This document shows, in pieces, positions 9,822 through 17,998 of a stretch of 64,000 bases of DNA. The stretch comes from Prevotellaceae bacterium UBA1075 (GTDB taxonomy: Bacteria > Bacteroidota > Bacteroidia > Bacteroidales > Bacteroidaceae). The stretch lies in the NCBI GenBank assembly GCA_002316015.1, contig DCCS01000032.1:97628-161627 (forward strand), given 5' to 3'. Under the pieces are notes generated by a model. That model saw only the letters and a program-made list of their open reading frames with translations, did not search any database and was not told where the DNA came from. How positions within the stretch are numbered: the stretch's first letter is position 1; each line of letters opens with the position of its first letter. The position numbers and the translations under genes were made by a program.

Positions 9822-9883
9822 ATCGGATGCCCGTAGGAAATAAAGCATAAATAAACTATAATATTAATAAGAGGAGAGAACAC

Positions 9884-10693
9884 ATGTCATTGTTTGATAT
9901 CAAAGGCCAGGTGGTGGTAATCACTGGAGGAACAGGAATACTTGGACGCGAGATAGGAGCATATCTGGCACATGAGGGCGCACAGGTGGTGTTGCTTGGA
10001 CGGCGCAAGAATGTGGGCGAAACTATTGTTCAGAACATCAGAGACAACGGTGGAAAAGCAGCCTTCATGACGTGTGATGTGACCGATGTGGATGCTGTAG
10101 CCCAAGTTAGAGACAATATAGTAAGCCAGTACGGACAGGTGGACACTTTGCTCAACGCGGCAGGTGGCAATATGCCCGGAGCGACCATCCCGCCAGGGAA
10201 AACGCTCTTTGATGTGAGTGTGGAAGAGTTCCAGCGGGTGCTCAACGTCAACCTCACCGGAACGCTCATTCCCACGCAGGCTTTCCTGGTGCCCATGGCA
10301 AAGGCGGGGCATGGTAGCATCGTGAACTTCAGCAGTATGGCGGCATTCCGCCCACTGACCCGCGTGATGGGTTACGCGGCAGCCAAGGCTGGCATCAGCA
10401 ACCTCACAGCCTTCCTGGCCAACGAGGTTGCCTCGAAGTTCAGCCCGTCCATCCGCGTCAACGCCATTGCCCCAGGCTTCTTCCTCACCGACCAGAACCG
10501 CTCACTGCTGACCAACGAGGATGGGTCACTCACCGCGAGAGGCGAGGATGTGATACGCCAGACCCCGTTCAAACGCTTTGGAAATCCCAAAGAATTGTGT
10601 GGTACAATTCAGTATCTTATCAGCGAAGCATCCAGTTTTGTCACAGGTACAGTTGCTGTGGTAGATGGGGGGTTCAACGTCTTTGCCATTTAA
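9884..10693 (+). CDS. SDR-type D-mannonate oxidoreductase
   Basis: A 269-residue short-chain dehydrogenase. The cofactor motif TGGTGILG is at about residues 14-21, NAAGG at about 91-95, and the Ser/YxxxK catalytic pair at SSMAA and YAAAK (about 148-170). The C-terminal segment VTGTVAVVDGGFNV is typical of the family. Between uxuA and uxaC it most likely interconverts fructuronate and mannonate, the UxuB step. E. coli UxuB is a long-chain polyol dehydrogenase, so this would be a non-homologous replacement as known in other bacteria. An AGGAG-type ribosome site precedes the ATG. SDR membership is certain; the reaction rests on context. Confidence 0.85.
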   Translation: MSLFDIKGQVVVITGGTGILGREIGAYLAHEGAQVVLLGRRKNVGETIVQNIRDNGGKAAFMTCDVTDVDAVAQVRDNIVSQYGQVDTLLNAAGGNMPGATIPPGKTLFDVSVEEFQRVLNVNLTGTLIPTQAFLVPMAKAGHGSIVNFSSMAAFRPLTRVMGYAAAKAGISNLTAFLANEVASKFSPSIRVNAIAPGFFLTDQNRSLLTNEDGSLTARGEDVIRQTPFKRFGNPKELCGTIQYLISEASSFVTGTVAVVDGGFNVFAI

Positions 10694-10847
10694 TGTTTCA
10701 GGATACAAGAAGAATTCCCGCTTATTATGACTTTTGGGTTGGGGAAGGATGTTTGTCCTTGTGATGGAAACGCCCCCTCTGACCCGGAAAGTGTGAGGTA
10801 TTTTGTGCAAAAGTTTATCCCCCAAACACTACAAACAAGAAGGAGAA

Positions 10848-12257
10848 ATGAATACACAAACGTTCATGAGCCAGGATTTCCTGCTCGACACAGAGACAGC
10901 CAGACTCCTGTACCACGAGGAGGCGGCTTCCCTGCCTATCATTGACTACCACTGTCACCTCAACCCCAAGGAAATAGCTTTGGATCACAAGTTCCGAAGC
11001 ATCACTGAATTGTGGCTGGGAGGCGACCACTACAAATGGCGTGCCCTGCGTGCCAATGGAGTTGACGAACACTTCATCACAGGGGAAGCCTCTGACTGGG
11101 AGAAGTTTGAGAAATGGGCAGAGACCATGCCCTACTGCATGCGCAACCCGCTTTATCATTGGACACACCTGGAATTGCGCACAGCCTTTGGCATACAAGA
11201 CATACTTAAGCCGGAGACGGCACGCGATATCTACGACCGCTGCAACGAGATGCTGGAACGCCCGGAATTCTCGGCACGTGGACTGATGAGACGCTATAAG
11301 GTGGAGGCAGTGTGCACTACCGACGACCCTGCCGATACGCTCGAGCATCACCAGGCCATACGTGAGAGTGGCTTCGAGGTGAAAGTGCTGCCCGCATGGC
11401 GACCCGACAAGGCTCTGGCCATCAACAAGCCAAAGGAGTATCTGGACTACATCAACACGCTTGGAAAGTCAGCCGATGTGAGCATACACGACTACGCCAC
11501 TCTGTTGGAGGCTCTACAGAAGAGGCACGACTTTTTTGCACAGCAAGGATGCCGTCTGTCTGACCATGGAATCAGCCGTTTCCCGTGGAAGCCCTGTAGT
11601 GACGTACAGGCCAACAACATTCTGGGCAAGGCACTCAGCAGACAACAGGTGAGTGACGAGGAACATGAGCAGTTCAGCACCGCACTCCTGCTCGCACTGG
11701 CCAGGATGGATGCGCAGAGTGGCTGGACTCAGCAGTTCCACTATGGCCCCATGCGGAACAACAACACACGCATGTTCAAACGGCTGGGCCCCGATGCAGG
11801 CTACGACAGCATTGGCACGCAAGACACATCCGAGACGATGTCACGCTTCCTCGATGCTCTCGACAGCGAGGGCATGCTGACACAAACCATCCTGTACTGC
11901 ATCAACCCCTCTGACAACGAGATGCTTGCTACCATGGTTGGCAATTTCCAGCAGGGGCCTCTGCCGGGAAAGATACAAATGGGCAGTGGCTGGTGGTTCA
12001 ATGACCAACTTGACGGAATGGAGCGCCAGATGAACGCACTCTCTCTGCAGGGTTTGTTGAGCCGCTTTGTAGGCATGCTTACCGACAGCCGCTCGTTCCT
12101 TTCCTATCCTCGCCACGAGTATTTCCGCAGGTGCCTGTGCCGTATGATAGGCCGTGATGTGGAGGCTGGCCTGCTACCCATGAGCGAGATGCCTTTCATC
12201 CGTCAGATGGTACGCGACATCTGCTACTATAATGCCAAGCGGTACTTCCGCTTCTAG
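10848..12257 (+). CDS. uxaC: Glucuronate isomerase
   Basis: Uronate isomerase of the amidohydrolase-like UxaC family, converting glucuronate to fructuronate (and galacturonate to tagaturonate). The HxH metal motif is in IDYHCHLNP at about residues 32-40. RYKVEAVCTTDDP (about 145-157) and the C-terminal LTDSRSFLSYPRHEYFRR are family signatures. The ATG at 10848 was chosen because it follows AAGGAG and gives the normal length of 469 residues. A TTG 45 nt upstream would add an unconserved tail. It is the last gene of the operon and is followed 20 bp later by a strong terminator. Confidence 0.96.
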   Translation: MNTQTFMSQDFLLDTETARLLYHEEAASLPIIDYHCHLNPKEIALDHKFRSITELWLGGDHYKWRALRANGVDEHFITGEASDWEKFEKWAETMPYCMRNPLYHWTHLELRTAFGIQDILKPETARDIYDRCNEMLERPEFSARGLMRRYKVEAVCTTDDPADTLEHHQAIRESGFEVKVLPAWRPDKALAINKPKEYLDYINTLGKSADVSIHDYATLLEALQKRHDFFAQQGCRLSDHGISRFPWKPCSDVQANNILGKALSRQQVSDEEHEQFSTALLLALARMDAQSGWTQQFHYGPMRNNNTRMFKRLGPDAGYDSIGTQDTSETMSRFLDALDSEGMLTQTILYCINPSDNEMLATMVGNFQQGPLPGKIQMGSGWWFNDQLDGMERQMNALSLQGLLSRFVGMLTDSRSFLSYPRHEYFRRCLCRMIGRDVEAGLLPMSEMPFIRQMVRDICYYNAKRYFRF

Positions 12258-12276
12258 TCAGACACTCATCGCATAT

Positions 12277-12321
12277 AAGCCGGGGGGCGGTAAAGTGAAA
12301 ATACCTTACCGCCCCCGGCTT
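12277..12321 (+). terminator. Rho-independent terminator of the hexuronate operon
   Basis: A 16-bp stem with one bulged G (AAGCCGGGGGGCGGTAA pairing with TTACCGCCCCCGGCTT) and a short A-rich loop, 20 bp after the uxaC stop. The downstream flank includes GTCGTTTTTCCCC. Confidence 0.85.
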
Positions 12322-12416
12322 ATGTCGTTTTTCCCCATTCCCGTCTAAAGACTTTTCGCACCACTTGGGCGGTTTTCAAAAAGAAATCATTAGGACTTTT
12401 CGAAAAAGACAAAGAA

Positions 12417-12451
12417 CAGGGCTGAAACCTCGTGAGAAGTTCCAGCCCTGT
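12417..12451 (-). terminator. Bidirectional terminator hairpin
   Basis: CAGGGCTG at 12417-12424 pairs with CAGCCCTG at 12443-12450, and the stem continues with mismatches around a CTCACGAG-type loop. On the minus strand, downstream of the lipoprotein gene (stop at 12501), it is followed by TTCTTTGTCTTTTT. On the plus strand it is followed by TTTTTG. It can stop transcription from both sides. Confidence 0.75.
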
Positions 12452-12500
12452 TTTTGTGTTGTCGGAAAGTTTAGCAAGCAATAATGGGAAGTTCGCCCAT

Positions 12501-13994
12501 TTAGTACTTCGTGTTCTGTGGGTCAAAGTTTGTCCAGCCCTTCATCCAGTTGCTGGTACCATCGAAAGCACCGATGTAAGTCACTTTGTCGAAACCATCC
12601 CAACCATCGAACAAAGAATCGGCATTAAGACCCAGCAATTGACTGCCTGCGACGGGGGTGTAACCATCTGCCCCTACCAACGAAGCCCAGGTGTCGAAGT
12701 ACTTGTTACTCTTCTCTGAGAAGAAGAAAGTGTTGCTGTATGACTTCTGGTTTTTGTCAATGTCCTTTTTGTTGGCAGCATCGTAGAGGTAGTCCTCGTA
12801 TTTCTTGTTGGCGTCTGTGCCTATAGCGTCCATGCCTGCGAAATACACATTCTGGAGTTTGAACTTGCCATCCTTGGCATCCTGTACGCTATTTCCTTTC
12901 TCACCATCAACAATCAGACCGATAGGCCAACCCAAGGCCACGGAGTTGATGCAGTTGAGGTTGGAGGAACGGCGGATCTGCATGGCAGACTGGAACTTGC
13001 CAAGCGCAGAACCATTGTTGGGATTGTAAGCTCCTGCGGTGATGTAGTCGGTGGCGTTCTGGAACTTGTCATCCAAGACTTTTGGACCTACGAATGTAAT
13101 GTTGGAGAAGGTGGCGGTTGTGCGGGGATCCACAGTGGCACCATCACTGCAGTTGTCGCTTTCGAAACCATTACTCTGCGAGATATCCGCTATCTTGCTG
13201 TCACGAAGTGAAAGACCATACTGCACTTTTCCCGAGAAACCATTGTCGGTATCGAAGTCATCGTCCCAGCCCTTATAGGCCACGAGATATTTGCTGTTTA
13301 CTGATCCGCCAAACCACTCGAAGGAGTCATCGTTGGAATATGATACCTGCACATGGTCAATCTGTGTGCCTGAACCTACAGAACCTAACGTCAAGCCATT
13401 GATTTCCTTGTCTTTCTGGAACGGATAGCCAGCGAACTCAATGCGTACATAACTCAGAACTCCCGAATTGTCGGTGTCATCGTTACCGCCATGCTTGGTG
13501 CGGGGGCCGCCCTCTATCTGTTGCTCACTCTTGTTGTTCTTGGCTTTTCCGCAGAGGATGATGCCCCCCCAGTCACCAGGTCTTCTTTTCCCAGCCGCTT
13601 CTTCCGAAGTGAATACGATAGGAGCATCGGCTGTTCCCTTGGCAATGAGTTTGCCGCCACGTTCTGCGATGAGGGCTGCTTTGGTTTGCTTGTCGCCCTT
13701 GATGATGGTGCCAGGCTCGATGGTGAGTTCGGCACCTTTTGCTATATAAACCCAGCCCTTGAGGAGATAGGTGCCTTTCTTCAATGTCTGTTTTCCTGTA
13801 AACACAATTTCCTGGTCGCCGTTTCCAATGACATTGCCTTGGGAATTCTCCTTGCCGTCCTCACTGAAGAGGATCTGGTTGTAAGCCTTCAGACCACCAT
13901 CGGTTGGCACTGGATTGTCATTCTCACTGCAACTGCCCAACATGGTTGAGACTGCAAGGATGCCCATGCACCCGAATAAAAACATTTTGTTCAT
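12501..13994 (-). CDS. Surface-type lipoprotein with beta-helix-like fold, partner of TonB receptor
   Basis: A 497-residue lipoprotein. The signal peptide MNKMFLFGCMGILAVSTMLGSC ends in a lipobox with Cys22. The body is Gly/Asn/Asp rich, with short beta repeats such as GAELTIEPGTIIKG and GGKLIAKGTADAPIVFTSEE. These resemble right-handed parallel beta-helix proteins of Bacteroidetes. The ATG at 13994 was preferred to a TTG at 14018 because it begins the signal peptide. It lies 41 bp downstream of a TonB-dependent receptor gene on the same strand, so the pair probably cooperates in uptake at the outer membrane in a SusC/SusD-like way, although it is not a SusD homologue. The ligand is unknown. 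Confidence 0.8.
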   Translation of the reverse strand: MNKMFLFGCMGILAVSTMLGSCSENDNPVPTDGGLKAYNQILFSEDGKENSQGNVIGNGDQEIVFTGKQTLKKGTYLLKGWVYIAKGAELTIEPGTIIKGDKQTKAALIAERGGKLIAKGTADAPIVFTSEEAAGKRRPGDWGGIILCGKAKNNKSEQQIEGGPRTKHGGNDDTDNSGVLSYVRIEFAGYPFQKDKEINGLTLGSVGSGTQIDHVQVSYSNDDSFEWFGGSVNSKYLVAYKGWDDDFDTDNGFSGKVQYGLSLRDSKIADISQSNGFESDNCSDGATVDPRTTATFSNITFVGPKVLDDKFQNATDYITAGAYNPNNGSALGKFQSAMQIRRSSNLNCINSVALGWPIGLIVDGEKGNSVQDAKDGKFKLQNVYFAGMDAIGTDANKKYEDYLYDAANKKDIDKNQKSYSNTFFFSEKSNKYFDTWASLVGADGYTPVAGSQLLGLNADSLFDGWDGFDKVTYIGAFDGTSNWMKGWTNFDPQNTKY

Positions 13995-14035
13995 CTTGTT
14001 CTTGTTTATGTTAAACAATCGTCTGATTTTATCTC

Positions 14036-16972
14036 TTAGAATTTATAGATGGCCTGCAAGCCAATGTTTCGGCCTGGCTTGTAGCATCTCGAAACCTCTT
14101 CTATTGTTTTCTTGCTCCCGTTGCTGTAAGTCACATCGGCAAACTGCTTGTAGTATATCTTCTCTGCAAGAAGGTCTCTCACATTGAGTTTGATTTCCAG
14201 GTGACTTCCGAATTTTTTGGACAGTGAGAGGTCGATGGTATTGCGTGGCATCTCGTAACTGTGAGGTACTCTGGCGTTGGTGTCGTCACCGGTCGTTCCC
14301 TCGCTTCTTCCCACACCGATGATTCGCTTTCCGATGCGGTTGTAAAGCAGGGCAATGTCCAACTTCAGAGGCTCGTTCTTATAGAAGACACCTGTGTTGA
14401 TGAGATATGGCGACTGGCCCTGCATCGGTCTGTTCTCCTCTTTCGCGCCTTTCTCGAATTGTATCCTGCTCTTGATAAAGGCTCCATTGAAAGACCATGA
14501 GAAGTCCTTGAGCCCGATGAAGTCCAAACTTTTTCTGATGTCCAGTTCTATGCCGTAGTTGTTGGCGCTCTTCGCATTCTTGTAACTGTAGGTGAGGTCG
14601 GTGCCGCCCTGCACGGTGTATGTCCATTCGATTGGGGAGTCGAAATGCTTGTAAAAGAGTGCCAGTGAGACAACCTCTCCATGGGACGGATACCACTCAT
14701 AGCGAAGGTCGAGGTTATCGATATAGCAGCTCTTTAGTTCCGTGTTTCCCTGGACATCGCTGGCAAGGTCGAAGTCATAATACACCGAAGTCGATACCTC
14801 ACGGAACTCTGGCCGGTTGATGTTGCGCCCGTAAGACATGCGTGCCTGGTGACGGTCGTTGAATTTGTATGTTGTATTGAGAGAGGGGAAAAAGTCATCG
14901 GTCTTGTAGTGGTGGCTCGTCTCGCTCTTCTCGTAGTCACGGGTGTTGGAGATGAGCTCCATGTCGTTGTGCTCGAAGCGGACACCCGCATGGACCCCGA
15001 GTTTGCCAAATGGGAGCGAAGCCGCCAGGTATCCGGCTCCCAAAGTGTTGTGCCCGCGATAGTTGTTGCGCATATGCTTCTCCTCCAGGAGATACAACTT
15101 GTCATATCCCATGTTCGACTCGTCAGAAAGAAGGGTAGGGATGTCGTTGTGGCGGAAGTCTGAAGGTAAATTGTTGTCGGAGGCATTCCAGTTGTATATG
15201 AAGCTGCGGGTCTGGTATTGCCGGGTGCGATACTCCCCGTAAGCACCCACCTGCAGGTCTGGCTCGAAGCTGCCGAACTTAAAGTGGTGCTTTTCGTTGA
15301 CGCCAAGAGAGAGAATGTGTTCATCAAGTTGAGTCCACTCACGTGATATGTCGTTTCCTGTACTCAAGGCAAGGTCACCCCATTCTCCCTGCGCGTCGGT
15401 GATGAGGTATCTTCGGCGGTCAGGCAATAGCCGGTTGGCATACGCGTACCCCGCACTCCAGTCAAGGGCGTCGCTGGTGAAGTTGTGCTTTCCCGTAAAT
15501 TGACCATTGTATGTGGTTCGGCTGCGGTAGTAATACTCTGCGCTGTGCTCGTTGTCTGATTGGGCGCTCACACCCTCACGCCATGTATAGCGAGAGTTGG
15601 CCAGCTGGTTGAAGATGTTCTTGAACTGGTACTTTTGGTTGCCGTCTTTCGAGAGGAGCGTGAAATTGAGCATCGAGCCGAGCCGAACATTGTTGTTGTA
15701 TTGGTCGTCAACGGAGTGGCGGAGGTAATTCGGCCTGTCATTTGTCGCATCATATATACCGAAGAGGTTGTTCTCCATGTTGTTGTAAGTGCGGTATTCG
15801 TTGGTGTAGTTGAGGGCCGCAAGCATGCCGAGTGTTCTTCCACCCATATTCCAACGATGATTGAGGCTTGCGGCAAGTTTCAGGTCGCCCAGCGGCTTCT
15901 TCGATTTTACGTGCCAGTCGTTGTTGAAACCGTTCCCCAAGAGTGATGTGGCGTAATCTGCCACCTGCTTGCCACTTGGATCCAGTTGTGGTTTCAATGT
16001 CGACAAGATACCACCATTCAAGTGCCTCAATCCGTTGTCGAAACCGAGAAAGTCCGTTCCTGACCCTTTCGAGTAGGAAAAGTCTCTGAAAACGGATGAA
16101 GTGTTCCAGTTCCCGCCTACGGATATGTTGAAATTGTTTTCCGTGGGTATCTCCTTGGTGTTGACGATGATGAAACCACCCGAATAATCGGCCGGATATT
16201 CAGCGGCGGGTGACTTCACGATGGTGAGGTTGTCGATTTGGGAACTTGGAATGATGTCGAAGGAGAAAGCCCTGGAGTCCGCCTCCGAACTTGGCACCGC
16301 CCCTCCGTTCACCCACACGTTGTTGTAACGCTGTGACAATCCTCGCACCATCACAAATTTATCGTCTATGAGGCTCACTCCAGGTACACGCCTGATCACC
16401 TCACCCGCGTTAGTGTCCTGTGTACGCGATATTTCTTGGGCCGAAACATTACTCACGATGACGGGGCTGTTCTTGGCGGCCCGTATCATGGCCGCATCCG
16501 TATTGCGCATTTCCACAGCGGCCACGGTCACCTCATTCATTTGCTGTTCATCGGGCAGCAGGGCTATGGTCAACATCTCGTTTCCTGATGTGTCATTCTT
16601 CTCAGAAAAATCCAGGGAATCGCCCTTTTCGGAAATCACGTGCGAACCATCATCCTTCTTCACTCCACCCACTTGAACCCCGTCAATTTTTTGGGCTTTG
16701 TACCCTATATAATTTATATATAATGTGTAAGTCTTGTCTTTCTGCAATCCACTGAGGGTGAAGTTGCCCTCCATGTTGGTGACAGCCCTGATGCTGTCGG
16801 GTTTCGGCGAAATCACGCCTTCATCGCTTCCCACAGCTAAAACTTTTGCCCCGATGAGTGTCTCCTTCGTGTTCTTGTCAATAACGACACCTTTGATTTT
16901 TTGTGCCATCGACTGAAAACTAACGGTCGCAAGCAACCCCCATAAAATAATCCTCCCTCTTTTCAGTTTCAT
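14036..16972 (-). CDS. TonB-dependent outer-membrane receptor
   Basis: About 978 residues. In order: signal peptide (MKLKRGRIILWGLLATVSFQSMAQ), a carboxypeptidase-regulatory-like domain (about 25-150, beginning KIKGVVIDKNTKETLIGAKV), a plug domain (VRGLSQRYNNVWVNGG, about 215-230; PADYSGGFIIVNTKE, about 265-280) and a 22-strand-type barrel ending in an aromatic-terminated strand (LQAIYKF). It imports a scarce ligand using TonB/ExbBD energy. The start at 16972 begins the best signal peptide; ATGs at 16993 and 17008 are alternatives. The downstream lipoprotein is the probable partner. The plug is of the type often seen in sensor-less receptors, as no N-terminal signalling domain for an anti-sigma factor is evident. 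Confidence 0.92.
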   Translation of the reverse strand: MKLKRGRIILWGLLATVSFQSMAQKIKGVVIDKNTKETLIGAKVLAVGSDEGVISPKPDSIRAVTNMEGNFTLSGLQKDKTYTLYINYIGYKAQKIDGVQVGGVKKDDGSHVISEKGDSLDFSEKNDTSGNEMLTIALLPDEQQMNEVTVAAVEMRNTDAAMIRAAKNSPVIVSNVSAQEISRTQDTNAGEVIRRVPGVSLIDDKFVMVRGLSQRYNNVWVNGGAVPSSEADSRAFSFDIIPSSQIDNLTIVKSPAAEYPADYSGGFIIVNTKEIPTENNFNISVGGNWNTSSVFRDFSYSKGSGTDFLGFDNGLRHLNGGILSTLKPQLDPSGKQVADYATSLLGNGFNNDWHVKSKKPLGDLKLAASLNHRWNMGGRTLGMLAALNYTNEYRTYNNMENNLFGIYDATNDRPNYLRHSVDDQYNNNVRLGSMLNFTLLSKDGNQKYQFKNIFNQLANSRYTWREGVSAQSDNEHSAEYYYRSRTTYNGQFTGKHNFTSDALDWSAGYAYANRLLPDRRRYLITDAQGEWGDLALSTGNDISREWTQLDEHILSLGVNEKHHFKFGSFEPDLQVGAYGEYRTRQYQTRSFIYNWNASDNNLPSDFRHNDIPTLLSDESNMGYDKLYLLEEKHMRNNYRGHNTLGAGYLAASLPFGKLGVHAGVRFEHNDMELISNTRDYEKSETSHHYKTDDFFPSLNTTYKFNDRHQARMSYGRNINRPEFREVSTSVYYDFDLASDVQGNTELKSCYIDNLDLRYEWYPSHGEVVSLALFYKHFDSPIEWTYTVQGGTDLTYSYKNAKSANNYGIELDIRKSLDFIGLKDFSWSFNGAFIKSRIQFEKGAKEENRPMQGQSPYLINTGVFYKNEPLKLDIALLYNRIGKRIIGVGRSEGTTGDDTNARVPHSYEMPRNTIDLSLSKKFGSHLEIKLNVRDLLAEKIYYKQFADVTYSNGSKKTIEEVSRCYKPGRNIGLQAIYKF

Positions 16973-17050
16973 GCCTATATGTTCGTTATACATCTTGTTG
17001 CTTTGCATCCTTTGCCTGGGTAAGCGTTATTCCCTTCTTGGCTTCGGTTG

Positions 17051-17058
17051 CAAAAGTA
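17051..17058 (-). promoter_or_regulatory. -7 box of TonB receptor operon
   Basis: On the minus strand TACTTTTG is an exact TAnnTTTG box, about 79 bp before the preferred receptor start codon. No clear TTTG sits at the usual -33 position, so it may be a regulated promoter. Confidence 0.5.
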
Positions 17059-17206
17059 CATTGGTTTTGTTACAGGACTATAACGACAAGGTTTAGGGTT
17101 ATTGACGAAATGGAGACAAATATATTACGCAAAACGGCAAGAGGGGAGTTCGTGGGCAGGACATCCCTCTTGCCGAAGCAATCTCGCGGCTATTGCTTTG
17201 GGCCTG

Positions 17207-17986
17207 TCAATCCTGTGTGGCTGCAGGCATGTGCGCGCCTTGCCTTATCCAGTCATCGACAAGCAGGCGTGCGATGGAGCACGCGTCGGGCAGGACGGGA
17301 AGCCGGTCGCGCGTGAACCATCCGCCCGCGCTCAGTTCTTCATTCTGAAGGTGCATTTCGCCACACTCATATCGAGCCGTGAAGCCAACCATGAGCCCGC
17401 TGGGGTAGGGCCACGGCTGGCTGCCAAAGTATTGTATGTGGCTGATGGTGATGCCAGTCTCTTCCATTACCTCGCGGCGCACGCACTGTTCCAGTGTCTC
17501 TCCTGTCTCCACAAACCCCGCGACGAGTCCGTAATGCCGGTCCCGGAAGTTGCGCGCGTGTACCATCAGGATGCTGTCATCCCTCTCGATGCGCACGATA
17601 ATGGCAATGGCCAGGCTGGGCCACAATTCCTTGCGGCACTCTGTGCATTGCTTGCTGATGCCCGTCTGCCACCGCATGGGGGCCCCGCACACACCGCAGA
17701 ACCGGCTGTTCCGGTCAAAGTAAATGAGTTCTGCCCCCTTGCCCGCCAACAGGTAATCGTCCTCGGAGAGCAGGTTGTAACTCTGTCTCAGGGGCACCAT
17801 GCGTCCCTCACGCAGCCCTGCGGGAGGGGCATCAGTGCGCAGGATATGGCACTGGTGTCCACCATGCGTGACACATGTCACACGGTTCCAGGGTTTCAGG
17901 ACCAGGCCATCGGGAATGGCCAAGGGGATATTCCCCTCGTTGTCGAGCAGGATATCCCCTTGGCAGTAGATTAGATAACGGTCCAT
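17207..17986 (-). CDS. nudC: NADH pyrophosphatase / NAD-capped RNA decapping hydrolase
   Basis: NudC-type Nudix hydrolase of 259 residues, cleaving NADH or NAD-capped RNA to the mononucleotides. A four-Cys zinc ribbon (FCGVCGAP ... CTECRKELWP) lies at about 97-120. The Nudix box is GFVETGETLEQCVRREVMEETG at about 156-177. The NudC signature SQPWPYPSGLM follows at about 190. It begins 12 bp after the stop codon of the phosphoglucomutase gene, so the two are probably co-transcribed. Confidence 0.93.
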   Translation of the reverse strand: MDRYLIYCQGDILLDNEGNIPLAIPDGLVLKPWNRVTCVTHGGHQCHILRTDAPPAGLREGRMVPLRQSYNLLSEDDYLLAGKGAELIYFDRNSRFCGVCGAPMRWQTGISKQCTECRKELWPSLAIAIIVRIERDDSILMVHARNFRDRHYGLVAGFVETGETLEQCVRREVMEETGITISHIQYFGSQPWPYPSGLMVGFTARYECGEMHLQNEELSAGGWFTRDRLPVLPDACSIARLLVDDWIRQGAHMPAATQD

Positions 17987-17998
17987 ACCGGGACGTTT

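Noticed and set aside
13995..14018. TTG start for the beta-helix lipoprotein
   Set aside because: The ATG at 13994 directly begins a clean lipoprotein signal peptide.
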